Assembly (NCBI RefSeq): GCF_020708045.1 | Contig: NZ_JAJFES010000015.1 | Coordinates: 1-64,000, forward strand | Reading direction: 5' to 3' | DNA length: 64,000 bases | Origin: Massilia sp. IC2-278 | GTDB taxonomy: Bacteria > Pseudomonadota > Gammaproteobacteria > Burkholderiales > Burkholderiaceae_D | In this document: piece after piece, positions 39,663 through 47,984 of the stretch | Position numbering within the stretch: position 1 is the first letter of the stretch | Layout: each line of letters opens with the position of its first letter | Notes under the pieces: generated by a model | What the model saw: only the letters and a program-made list of their open reading frames with translations | Told to the model about the DNA's origin: nothing | Database searches by the model: none | Program-made: the position numbers and the translations under genes

Positions 39663-39768
39663 GGTGGGCACTTGTGCCCACGCGGTCGTACTCTCGTACA
39701 CCCCACCGCTTCGCGAAGCAGTACGATCATCTGATGTTCTACCGCGTGGGCACAAGTGCCCACCCTAC
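39659..39768. repeat. REP-like inverted pair B
   Basis: Two inverse units, 39659-39686 (GTAGGGTGGGCAC, then TTGTGCCCACGCGGT) and 39740-39768 (TACCGCGTGGGCAC, then AAGTGCCCACCCTAC), share flanks and core with pair A and pair C. The first unit begins within the stop codon of the upstream gene, typical of REP insertion at gene ends. The 53 bp between the units are non-coding. Confidence 0.8.
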
Positions 39769-39835
39769 CTTGCTACTTTGCGCTGCCGTTCGCGCACCTG
39801 CGCGACAATAGGACTCCTACCCGCCGGAGACCCCC

Positions 39836-40387
39836 GTGAGCACGCACACCGTCTGCACCATCGGCCATTCGAACCAGTCCATCGAGGAATTCATCGAGCT
39901 GCTGCGCCTGAACGAGGTCGAGTGCGTGCTCGATATCCGCACCGTTCCCAAGTCGCGCCACAATCCGCAGTTCGGGCAAGACCAGTTGCCGGCCTCGCTG
40001 AAGGAAGCCGGCATCGCCTACCGCCAGATTCCCGGCCTGGGCGGGCTGCGCCGTCCGCGCCCGGATTCGCCCAACGGCGGCTGGCGCAATACCTCGTTCC
40101 AGGGCTACGCGGACTACATGCAGACGCCGGAATTCAACAGGAACGTGGACCTGGTGGTCGACCTGGCCGAGACCACGCGCTGCGCCCTGATGTGCGCCGA
40201 AGCCGTGCCCTGGCGCTGCCACCGTTCGCTGGTGGGCGATGCGCTGCTGGTGCGCGGGGTGGAGGTGGAAGACATCATCGGCAAACAAAAACGGCGTCCG
40301 CACAAGCTGACGCCGTTCGCGCAGGTGGAGGGCACCCGCATCATCTACCCGCCCGAAGGGGGCGAGCAGCTGGGACTCGATCTCTGA
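39836..40387 (+). CDS. DUF488 family protein
   Basis: The 183-aa protein begins at a GTG with GGAGA 5 nt upstream. It has the DUF488 pattern: TIGHSNQSIEEFIELL, VLDIRTVPKSRHNPQF, PGLGGLRRPRPDS and the C-terminal LMCAEAVPWRCHRSLV with two cysteines. The family is widespread and functionally uncharacterised. It ends one base before the convergent yggX gene. Confidence 0.9.
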   Translation: MSTHTVCTIGHSNQSIEEFIELLRLNEVECVLDIRTVPKSRHNPQFGQDQLPASLKEAGIAYRQIPGLGGLRRPRPDSPNGGWRNTSFQGYADYMQTPEFNRNVDLVVDLAETTRCALMCAEAVPWRCHRSLVGDALLVRGVEVEDIIGKQKRRPHKLTPFAQVEGTRIIYPPEGGEQLGLDL

Positions 40388-40660
40388 TTACGCGGTCGGC
40401 GGCACGTAGCCGACAGCCTGGTCCGCGCCTTCGCCGAAGAAGTGCTTTTCCATCTGCGTGGCCAGGTACTTGCGCGCGCGGTCGTCGGCCAGGTTCAGGC
40501 GGTTTTCGTTGATCAGCATGGTCTGGTGCTTCAGCCATGCCTGCCAGGCTTCTTTCGAAACCTGCATGTAGAGCTTCTTGCCCATTTCGCCTGGCACGGG
40601 CGGGAAGTCCAGGCCTTCGGCTTCCTTCTTGAGTTTGATGCAGTTGACGGTGCGGGCCAT
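40388..40660 (-). CDS. yggX: YggX-family Fe(II)/oxidative damage protection protein
   Basis: The 90-aa protein matches YggX: MARTVNCIKLKKEAEGLDFP with conserved Cys7, then GKKLYMQVSKEAWQAWLKHQ and LINENRLNLADDRARKYL. YggX protects iron-sulfur clusters against oxidative damage and influences iron traffic. The ATG at 40660 gives the family length; the in-frame upstream ATG at 40699 overlaps the left arm of a repeat element and is rejected. Confidence 0.95.
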   Translation of the reverse strand: MARTVNCIKLKKEAEGLDFPPVPGEMGKKLYMQVSKEAWQAWLKHQTMLINENRLNLADDRARKYLATQMEKHFFGEGADQAVGYVPPTA

Positions 40661-40690
40661 GGTTGTGCTCCTGAAATTCGTGAGTAAAGG

Positions 40691-40808
40691 GAACCTCAAA
40701 CAAACCTGCTGCGCGTTGCACTGTCGGCCTGCGATGCTCGCTGTACAACCGTACAGCTGCGCTTCTCGGCCAACATTGCTGCCGCTCGCGACGGTTTATT
40801 TGAGGTTC
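40691..40808. repeat. 118-bp quasi-palindromic MITE-like element
   Basis: The terminal arms GAACCTCAAACAAACC (40691-40706) and GGTTTATTTGAGGTTC (40793-40808) are inverted copies with one mismatch. At the same centre lies a perfect 7-4-7 palindrome (GCTGTAC, AACC, GTACAGC; 40740-40757). The intervening arms are also partly complementary, so the whole element can fold into one long stem. No ORF is present. It fills most of the gap between argA and yggX. Confidence 0.7.
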
Positions 40809-40819
40809 TAAAACCGAGA

Positions 40820-42133
40820 TTATAAAGTCTTGATGAAAATCTGACTCTTGCGCTGCCAGTTATACATGTGGGCGCGGTCCTTCGGCAGGTCGTCGACGGT
40901 GGCCGGCTGGAAGCCGCGCTTCTTGAACCAGTGCGCGGTGCGCGTGGTCAGCACGAACAGCTTGGTCAGCCCGGCGGCGCGCGCGCGGTTTTCCATGTGC
41001 TTCAGGATGCGCTCGCCGTCGCCCTGGGCCTGGACGTCGGGGTTCACGGTCAGGCAGGCCATCTCGCCCATCTTCGCGTCCGGGAACGGGTAGAGCGCCG
41101 CGCAGCCGAAGATCACGCCATCGTGCTCGATCACCGAGAACTGGTCGATCTCGCGTTCGATCAGCTCGCGGCCACGATAGACCAAGGTGCCGTCGGCTTC
41201 CAGTGGTTCGATGAGCTTGATAATTCCGCCAACGTCCTCAATTGTGGCCTGGCGCAGGCTTTCCAGGTTCTCGTGGCTGATCATGGTGCCCACGCCGTCG
41301 TGGGTGAACAGTTCGAGCAGGGCCGAGCCGTCCATCTGGAAGGGCACGATGTGGGCGCGGTCGACGCCGCTGTTGCAGGCCTTGATGGCGTGCTGCAGGT
41401 AGAACGACGCATCCTGCGGCAGGAAGCCGGCCTGCAGCACGGCTTCGGCCTGGTGCGACGACAATTCGCGGATCTCGGCGCCGGCAGCATCCGTCATCAT
41501 CGGCGTTTCGGTAATGTAGATCAGCTTGTCGGCGTGGAGGGCGATGGCGGCCGAGGCGGCCACGTCTTCCATCGTCAGGTTGAACACCTCGCCGGTCGGC
41601 GAGAAGCCCAGCGGCGACAGCAGCACCAGGTTGTCTTCGGTTTGCAGGATCGGTGCGATCTTGTCGGCCGCGATCTTGCGCGTCATGCCGGTGAGTTCGA
41701 AGTCGACGCCGTCGATCACGCCGAGCGGGCGGGCGATCACGAAGTTACCCGACACGATGCTGATCTGGGCGTTCGACATCGGCGTGTTCGGCAAGCCCTG
41801 GCTGAAGGCGGCCTCGATGTCGAGACGCAGTTCGCCGGCGGCTTCCTTGGCGCATTCCATGGCGGCGGTGTCGGTGATCCGCACGCCGTTATGGAAGCGG
41901 CCTTCGACATTGCGCAGGCCGAGCTGCTCGGCCACCTGCGGACGCGAACCGTGCACCAGCACGATGCGAATGCCGAGTGCGACCAGCAGGGACAGGTCTT
42001 GCGCCAGCACCGGCAGGGCGCCGGCGGCCACGAGTTCACCCGGGAAAGCGACGACGAAAGTCTTGCCGCCAAATGCATGAATATACGGCGCGACAGAGCG
42101 CAGCCACTGGACGAATTGGGTAGGGTTTTCCAT
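40820..42133 (-). CDS. argA: amino-acid N-acetyltransferase (N-acetylglutamate synthase)
   Basis: The 437-aa enzyme catalyses the first step of arginine biosynthesis, acetylation of glutamate by acetyl-CoA. The N-terminal amino-acid-kinase-like domain (about 1-285: FVVAFPGELVAAGALPVLAQ, GIRIVLVHGSRPQVAEQL) is the usual allosteric arginine-sensing part. The C-terminal GNAT domain (about 300-437) has LTVNPDVQAQGDGERILKHM. The ATG at 42133 is preferred; a second ATG three codons upstream (42142) is possible, and a TATAAT overlaps it. It is divergent from hrpA. Confidence 0.95.
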   Translation of the reverse strand: MENPTQFVQWLRSVAPYIHAFGGKTFVVAFPGELVAAGALPVLAQDLSLLVALGIRIVLVHGSRPQVAEQLGLRNVEGRFHNGVRITDTAAMECAKEAAGELRLDIEAAFSQGLPNTPMSNAQISIVSGNFVIARPLGVIDGVDFELTGMTRKIAADKIAPILQTEDNLVLLSPLGFSPTGEVFNLTMEDVAASAAIALHADKLIYITETPMMTDAAGAEIRELSSHQAEAVLQAGFLPQDASFYLQHAIKACNSGVDRAHIVPFQMDGSALLELFTHDGVGTMISHENLESLRQATIEDVGGIIKLIEPLEADGTLVYRGRELIEREIDQFSVIEHDGVIFGCAALYPFPDAKMGEMACLTVNPDVQAQGDGERILKHMENRARAAGLTKLFVLTTRTAHWFKKRGFQPATVDDLPKDRAHMYNWQRKSQIFIKTL

Positions 42134-42187
42134 TTGCCGCATTATAATTCGCTGCGCGACTTGCGCACCAAATACCTCGTAAAAACA

Positions 42188-45100
42188 ATGTCTGAACAGA
42201 GTAACAAGCCTTCGCCGGACGCGGCGCGCGCAGCATCTTCTCCATCCGAATCGAACCCGCGGCGCGAGCGTGCCGGCGGCGAGTTGCGCGCGCCGATGAC
42301 GCAGACGCCGGACGGGCGTTTGCAGACGAAAGGCGAACGCCGGCATGCGGGCGAGGGCGGTGCGCAAGCGCAGGGCGGCGAGCAGGGCGAGCGCCGCGCG
42401 CAGCGTGCGCCGCGGCCGCAGAACGAGCGCGGCGCGCAGGACAAGCCGCAGCCGCGCGAGCCACGTCAGCCGCAGGGCGAGCGTAGTGCAAAAGACAGGC
42501 CGGCGCAGGACGGGCAGCCACGCGAGCCACGCCAGCCGCGCCAGCCGCAGGGCGAGCGTGCCGAGCGTGCACCGCAGGGCGAGCGCGCCGAACGTGCGCC
42601 ACGTCCACCGCGCGACGACGCCAGGGCGCCGCGCGCGCCGCGCGTGCGCAATCCGCTGCCACCGATCAGCTATCCCGAGGACCTGCCGGTATCGGGCCGC
42701 CGCGCCGAGATCGCCAAGGCGCTGATGGAGCACCAGGTCGTGATCGTGTCGGGCGAAACCGGTTCCGGCAAGACGACCCAGCTGCCGAAGATTTGCCTGG
42801 AGCTGGGCCGCGGCGAGAACGCGCTGATCGGCCACACCCAGCCGCGCCGTATCGCCGCGTCCTCGACGGCCAAGCGCATCGCCCAGGAACTCGGTTCGCC
42901 GCTGGGCGAGCACGTGGGCTTCAAGGTGCGCTTCAACGACACCCTGCAGCCGGGCGCCTCGGTGAAGCTGATGACCGACGGTATCCTGCTGGCCGAAACC
43001 CAGACCGACCCGCTGCTGCGTGCCTACGACACCATCATCATCGACGAAGCGCACGAACGCAGCCTGAACATCGACTTCCTGCTCGGCTACCTGAAGCAGC
43101 TGCTGCCGCGCCGTCCGGACCTGAAGATCATCATCACGTCGGCGACCATCGACGCCGATCGCTTCGCGCGCCACTTTGCCCAGGAAGGCAAGCCGGCGGT
43201 GCCCGTTATCGAGGTCTCGGGCCGCCTGTACAAGGTGGAAGTGCGTTATCGTCCGGTCGACCGCGATCCTGTGGTCGTTGGCGGCGGCGTCGACAACAAG
43301 CCCGCCCCGAAGGCGCAACAGGCGCGCGACAAGCGCGACCTGATCGACGCCGTGGTCGATGGCGTGGATGAACTGTGCCGCATCGGCCAGGGCGACGTGC
43401 TGGTCTTCCTGCCGGGCGAGCGCGAGATCCGCGACTGCGCCGAAGCCCTGCGCAAGCAGCATCCGCCGCATGTCGAGATCCTGCCGCTGTTCGCGCGCCT
43501 GTCGGTGGAGGAGCAGGACAAGGTGTTTCGCACCACGAATGCGCGCCGCATCGTCCTGGCGACCAACGTGGCCGAGACTTCGCTGACCGTACCCGGCATC
43601 CGCTACGTGGTCGATGCCGGCCTGGCGCGCGTCAAACGCTACAGCTTCCGTAACAAGGTCGAGCAGCTGCAGGTGGAACCGATCGCGCAGTCGGCGGCGA
43701 ACCAGCGCGCCGGCCGTTGCGGCCGCGTGGCCGACGGCGTCTGCATCCGCCTGTATGAGGAAGACGACTTCCTGCAGCGTCCGAAATTCACCGAGCCGGA
43801 AATCTTGCGTTCGTCGCTGGCGGCCGTCATCCTGCGCATGAAGTCGCTGCACCTGACGGATGTGGAGACCTTCCCCTTCATCGAGCCGCCGCAAGGCCGC
43901 GCGATTGCCGACGGCTACCAGCTGCTGCAGGAAGTCGGCGCCGTCGACGACACCAACGAACTGACGCCGCTCGGCCGCAAGCTCGCGCGCCTGCCGCTCG
44001 ACCCGCGCGTGGGCCGCATGATCCTGGCGGCTGTCGACAACGACTGCCTGAACGAGATGCTGATCATTGCGTCCGCCCTGTCGGTGCAGGACCCGCGCGA
44101 CCGGCCGATGGAATACCAGCAGCAGGCCGACGAGAAGCACAAGAAGTTCGCCGACGAGAAGTCCGAGTTCAACAGCTACCTGAAGATCTGGGCCTGGTTC
44201 GAGGACGCCATCGCGCACAAGAAGTCGAACCGCCTGCTGCAGGAAAACTGCCGCGCCAACTTCCTGTCGCAGGTGCGCCTGCGCGAGTGGCGCGACGTGC
44301 ATTCGCAATTGCTGACCATCGTGCGCGAGCAGGGCTGGCGCCTGAACGCGGCCGCCGCCACCTACGACCAATTGCACCTGGCGCTGTTGACCGGCCTGCT
44401 GGGGAACATCGGCTTCAAGGGCGAGGACGAGCCGGGCGCCGGTTACCTGGGCGCGCGCGGCATCAAGTTCCACGTGTGGCCGGGTTCCTCGCTGGTGAAA
44501 AAGCCCGGCAAATGGATCATGGCGGCCGAACTGGTCGAGACCACGCGCCTGTACGCGCGCACCGTGGCGCAAATCCAGCCCGAGTGGCTGGAAAAGATCG
44601 GCGGGCACCTGCTGAAGAAATCCTGGGGCGAGCCGCGCTGGGAAAAGCGTCCGGCGCAGGTCAGTGCGCTGGAACGCGCGACCCTGTACGGCATCGTGGT
44701 CTACAGCGGGCGGCGCATCAACTACGCGCTGCACAACCCGTACGAGGCGCGCGAGATCTTCATCCGCGACGCACTGGTCGCCGGCGACTACGACACGCGC
44801 CAACCCTTCTACGCGCACAACCTCAAGCTGATCAAGGAGATCGAGAACCTCGAGCACAAGTCGCGGCGCCAGGACGTGCTGGTCGACGACCAACTGATCG
44901 CGGCGTTTTATGACGCCGAGATTCCGAAGGACGTGGTGAACGGCGCCGGCTTCGAGAAGTGGTACAAGGACGCCTCGCGCGACAACCCCAAGCTGCTGTA
45001 CCTGAACCGCGAAGAACTGATGCGCCACGAGGCGGCCGGCGTGACCACCGAGCTGTTCCCGAAGACGATGAACGTGACCGGCATCGAGATGGGCCTGTCC

Positions 45101-46579
45101 TATCATTTCGAGCCGGGCAGTGTGCGCGATGGCGTGACCCTGTCGGTGCCGCTGTTCGCGTTGAACCAGATTCCGCAGGAGCGCGCGGCCTGGCTGGTGC
45201 CGGGCATGCTGAAGGAGCGCGTGCACCTGATGCTGAAGTCCCTGCCGCAAAAGCTGCGCCGCCACTGCGTGCCGCTGCCGGACTACGCGGCGCGCTTCGT
45301 CGAGCGCATCCATGCGGCGGGCGTGTTCGGACGTGGCGACCTGATCGACGTGCTGATTGCGGACGTGCGCGCCGAGACCGGCGTGAACGTGCTGACCGGC
45401 GACTTCAAACTGGAGACCCTGCCGGCCCACCTGTTCATGAACTTCAAGGTGATCGACGAGCATGGGCGCCAGCTGGACATGGGGCGCAATCTCGCCACCT
45501 TGCAGGCCGAACTCGGCAGCCAGGCGCGCGAGAGTTTCCAGAAGATGGCAGAAGCGGCGCCGGCGGCCGTGGGCGGTCTGCGGCCTGCCGTGGCGACGCC
45601 GGCGGCCTGGGGCAAGGGCAAGGCGCCTTCGACGCCGGTAGCCGCGCCTGCCGCTGCCTCGGCTGCACCTGCGCCGCAGGGCAAGGGGAAGGGCGGGAAT
45701 GCGCCTGCTCCGGCTGCGGCGCCGGCCGTCAGCCAGCATACGGGGCTGACCAGCTGGAGCTTCGGCGAGCTGCCGGAGCTATTGGAAATCAAGCAGGGTA
45801 AGCTGACGCTGATCGGCTTCCCGGCGCTGGTGGACAAGGGCACGCATTGCGACATCGAGGTGTTCGACGATCCGAACGTGGCGGCGCGCACGCACCGCAT
45901 CGGCCTGCGCCGGCTGTTTGCGCTGCAGTTGAAGGACCAGCTGAAGTTTGCCGAAAAGAACATCCCGGGGCTGCAGGGCATGGGCATGCAGTTCATGACG
46001 GTGGGTTCGCAGGAGGAGCTGCGCGACCAGATCATCCAGAAGGCGATCGACATCGCCTGCCTGCAAGACCCGCTGCCGCACGATGCTGCCTCGTTCAACA
46101 AGCGCAAGGACGAGGGCAAGGGACGCATCGGCTTGCTGATCAACGAGATCGCGCGCCTGGTGGGGTCGATTTTGTCGGAGTTCCATGGCATGCCGAAGCG
46201 CTTGAATGGCTTGGCTGCGCCGGTGGCGGCCGACATGCAGGCGCAGTTGCAGGCGTTGGTGCACAAGCGCTTCATTGCCGATAACGAATACAGCCAGCTG
46301 GCGCACCTCCCGCGTTACCTGAAGGCGATGAACGTGCGGCTTGAAAAGCTGCGCGGGAATCCGTCGCGCGATGCGCAGTTGATGGCGGAATGGCAGAACG
46401 CGGCCAGCCAGTATCAGCGCATTTCCAAACAGCCGGGCAAGAGCCTGGACCCGCGCATGACGGAGTATCGCTGGATGCTGGAGGAATTGCGCGTGTCCTT
46501 GTTTGCGCAGGAGTTGAGGACGCCGATGCCGGTGTCGGCGAAGCGACTGCAGAAGGTGTGGGAGTCGATGATTCGCTAA
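42188..46579 (+). CDS. hrpA: ATP-dependent RNA helicase HrpA
   Basis: The 1463-aa DEAH helicase has an N-terminal low-complexity tail (about 1-155) rich in Arg, Gln, Pro and Glu with RQPQGER/RAPQGER-type repeats. RecA-like domains follow with Walker A GETGSGKTT (about 191), DEAH (about 285), SATI and QRAGRCGR. The helicase-associated, OB-fold and DUF3418 regions complete it. A second Ala/Pro/Gly/Lys-rich insertion (about 1119-1184, GKGKAPSTPVAAP) interrupts the C-terminal part. E. coli HrpA is about 1300 aa and lacks both extensions. HrpA acts on mRNA and stalled ribosomes. Confidence 0.95.
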   Translation: MSEQSNKPSPDAARAASSPSESNPRRERAGGELRAPMTQTPDGRLQTKGERRHAGEGGAQAQGGEQGERRAQRAPRPQNERGAQDKPQPREPRQPQGERSAKDRPAQDGQPREPRQPRQPQGERAERAPQGERAERAPRPPRDDARAPRAPRVRNPLPPISYPEDLPVSGRRAEIAKALMEHQVVIVSGETGSGKTTQLPKICLELGRGENALIGHTQPRRIAASSTAKRIAQELGSPLGEHVGFKVRFNDTLQPGASVKLMTDGILLAETQTDPLLRAYDTIIIDEAHERSLNIDFLLGYLKQLLPRRPDLKIIITSATIDADRFARHFAQEGKPAVPVIEVSGRLYKVEVRYRPVDRDPVVVGGGVDNKPAPKAQQARDKRDLIDAVVDGVDELCRIGQGDVLVFLPGEREIRDCAEALRKQHPPHVEILPLFARLSVEEQDKVFRTTNARRIVLATNVAETSLTVPGIRYVVDAGLARVKRYSFRNKVEQLQVEPIAQSAANQRAGRCGRVADGVCIRLYEEDDFLQRPKFTEPEILRSSLAAVILRMKSLHLTDVETFPFIEPPQGRAIADGYQLLQEVGAVDDTNELTPLGRKLARLPLDPRVGRMILAAVDNDCLNEMLIIASALSVQDPRDRPMEYQQQADEKHKKFADEKSEFNSYLKIWAWFEDAIAHKKSNRLLQENCRANFLSQVRLREWRDVHSQLLTIVREQGWRLNAAAATYDQLHLALLTGLLGNIGFKGEDEPGAGYLGARGIKFHVWPGSSLVKKPGKWIMAAELVETTRLYARTVAQIQPEWLEKIGGHLLKKSWGEPRWEKRPAQVSALERATLYGIVVYSGRRINYALHNPYEAREIFIRDALVAGDYDTRQPFYAHNLKLIKEIENLEHKSRRQDVLVDDQLIAAFYDAEIPKDVVNGAGFEKWYKDASRDNPKLLYLNREELMRHEAAGVTTELFPKTMNVTGIEMGLSYHFEPGSVRDGVTLSVPLFALNQIPQERAAWLVPGMLKERVHLMLKSLPQKLRRHCVPLPDYAARFVERIHAAGVFGRGDLIDVLIADVRAETGVNVLTGDFKLETLPAHLFMNFKVIDEHGRQLDMGRNLATLQAELGSQARESFQKMAEAAPAAVGGLRPAVATPAAWGKGKAPSTPVAAPAAASAAPAPQGKGKGGNAPAPAAAPAVSQHTGLTSWSFGELPELLEIKQGKLTLIGFPALVDKGTHCDIEVFDDPNVAARTHRIGLRRLFALQLKDQLKFAEKNIPGLQGMGMQFMTVGSQEELRDQIIQKAIDIACLQDPLPHDAASFNKRKDEGKGRIGLLINEIARLVGSILSEFHGMPKRLNGLAAPVAADMQAQLQALVHKRFIADNEYSQLAHLPRYLKAMNVRLEKLRGNPSRDAQLMAEWQNAASQYQRISKQPGKSLDPRMTEYRWMLEELRVSLFAQELRTPMPVSAKRLQKVWESMIR

Positions 46580-46604
46580 GGCCGTTTTCGGCCAGCGGCA
46601 GTAA

Positions 46605-46808
46605 CCGTACGGTGGGCACTCCGTGCCCACGCGGTTACGTGCTCGTCCAACGTCGGCGGCGGGGATGATGCGCTCCGGAACGCCGGCGATATTGTTGGCG
46701 CTAACTTGGCGCTTTGGGATGCTGTGTTGGTGTGATTAGGCTGCGTCAGCATGAGAAGCCAACACGGCGCATGCGTTCGCGTGGGCACGGAGTGCCCACC
46801 GTACGGTT
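46605..46808. repeat. REP-like inverted pair C
   Basis: Two inverse units, 46605-46635 (CCGTACGGTGGGCAC, then TCCGTGCCCACGCGGT) and 46778-46808 (CGCGTGGGCACGG, then AGTGCCCACCGTACGGTT), flank 142 bp of non-coding DNA after hrpA. The outer flank is CCGTACGG instead of CCCTAC, so this is a subtype of the same family as pairs A and B. No gene is seen between the units. Confidence 0.8.
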
Positions 46809-46867
46809 GTAGCCGCAGGCTTGCGGAAGCTCCGCCACCAAGTTGATGGCGGATCTCTCGGTCACTC

Positions 46868-47569
46868 TTAACCGATATTGCTACCCCTGATCTTGCTCAG
46901 GTCCTTGTCATCGCCCAGGTTGCCCGGACGCGGATCGATGCTGCCGCCACCGCCGGTGCCCAGCGCCGAATCGTCGCTGATCCCCGTGCCGCTACCCATC
47001 GTGCCTCCACCGGCGCCGCCCAGGCTCCCGCCCGCACCCGCACCCGTACCGCTGCCCGCATGCCCGGCACCCAGCCCGCCGCCCGCACCCATGCTCGAGG
47101 CCGAGCCGCTCAGCCCGCCCACCGTTCCGCTCATCACCACGCCCGGACCCATGGTCGGGGCGCCGCCGCGGCTCGGGTCGGTGCCATAGAAACTGTGGAT
47201 TCCGTTAGCCCAGGTGACGTCGGCCATGTCGGGCCAGGAATCCTTGTTGAAGCCGGGCGCCGTTTTCAGGCGTTCCTTCTCGACGTTCAGCACGAAGCGC
47301 TTGTTCACGGTGTCGAGGTGCAGGGCCTGCCAGGGCACGGCGAACAGTTTTTCGCCCATGCCGAGGAAGCCGCCAAAGGCGAGCACGGCGTAGGCCACCT
47401 GGCCGGTGTTCATGTCGAGCATGATTTCCTTGATGTCGCCGAGGTCTTCTTCCGCCCCGTTGACGACGCTGTCGCCGATCAGCGTGTCGGCGCCCATCAG
47501 CGAGGGGCCGGGACCGACGCTGCCGGTGTCCTTGTACATGCCATATTTGTCACGATCTGCGTAGCCCAT
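46868..47569 (-). CDS. PRC-barrel protein with glycine-rich tail
   Basis: The 233-aa protein begins MGYADRDKYGMYKDTG with GGGAG upstream. The first ~125 residues form a PRC-barrel-type domain (LIGDSVVNGAEEDLGDIKEI, VAYAVLAFGGFLGMGEKLFA, VPWQALHLDTVNKRFVL). The last ~85 residues are almost only Gly, Ala, Ser and Thr and probably disordered. PRC-barrel proteins of this kind are common stress-associated proteins in this group; the function is unknown. An upstream in-frame TTG start was rejected. Confidence 0.85.
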   Translation of the reverse strand: MGYADRDKYGMYKDTGSVGPGPSLMGADTLIGDSVVNGAEEDLGDIKEIMLDMNTGQVAYAVLAFGGFLGMGEKLFAVPWQALHLDTVNKRFVLNVEKERLKTAPGFNKDSWPDMADVTWANGIHSFYGTDPSRGGAPTMGPGVVMSGTVGGLSGSASSMGAGGGLGAGHAGSGTGAGAGGSLGGAGGGTMGSGTGISDDSALGTGGGGSIDPRPGNLGDDKDLSKIRGSNIG

Positions 47570-47799
47570 TTCGTTCTCCCTGGTCTGTATGGAAAATATG
47601 GTTGCAAGCGCTCGCCTGTCGAGGATAGGGGCCGTCCTTGCTGCACCCATGATATGGCTCAATCGTGCCGGGGCGCGCGCGTTTGCCTGTCACGGTAGCG
47701 TCATTCGAGCATGCCTAAGATAGCGCTATGCGCGCTGGCGCACAGAAGAAACTCAGCTGTGTAGTTATTCTGCCAAGTAATGTTTCGGAGGCTAAAGAG

Positions 47800-47901
47800 A
47801 TGACCGTCACTTCGCGCTGCAACCACCCCGGCCCATTGGGCAAACTGATCCCGACCCGCTCGATCTCGTCGCTGCTGACGCGCCTGCTGCGCAAGCGCTG
47901 A
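47800..47901 (+). CDS. possible 33-aa basic small protein
   Basis: An ATG at 47800 with a perfect GGAGG 8 nt upstream opens a 33-codon frame ending at TGA 47899-47901. The product is strongly basic: an N-terminal MTVTSRCNHPGPLGKL and a C-terminal SISSLLTRLLRKR that would form an amphipathic cationic helix. It lies alone in a 415-bp gap. A 7-3-7 hairpin follows 8 nt after the stop. Whether it is translated cannot be told from one genome; the ribosome-binding site and codon pattern favour it. Confidence 0.45.
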   Translation: MTVTSRCNHPGPLGKLIPTRSISSLLTRLLRKR

Positions 47902-47909
47902 TCGCATTA

Positions 47910-47926
47910 CCGGCAAGCCTTGCCGG
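47910..47926. repeat. short hairpin after the small ORF
   Basis: CCGGCAA, GCC, TTGCCGG form a perfect 7-3-7 inverted repeat 8 nt after the small ORF. It has no T-tract, so it is only a possible weak terminator. Confidence 0.35.
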
Positions 47927-47984
47927 CCGCTCCAGGACGCTTGTCCCGCGCGGCCGTCGATCCTTGCCGTAGTAGCGGCGGCGA

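Noticed and set aside
42300..42640. Repeated short motifs in the 5' part of hrpA as a possible CRISPR or tandem-repeat locus
   Set aside because: Repeats are irregular, in frame, and encode the low-complexity tail; there are no uniform spacers.
42143..45739. Very long upstream extension of argA running antisense to hrpA
   Set aside because: Only the part from 42133 downwards matches N-acetylglutamate synthase; the rest is the shadow of hrpA.
46636..46777. 142 bp between the units of REP pair C as a possible small gene
   Set aside because: Short frames only, no ribosome-binding site, no recognisable product.
47910..47926. Hairpin after the small ORF as an intrinsic terminator
   Set aside because: No T-tract follows, so it is listed only as an inverted repeat.
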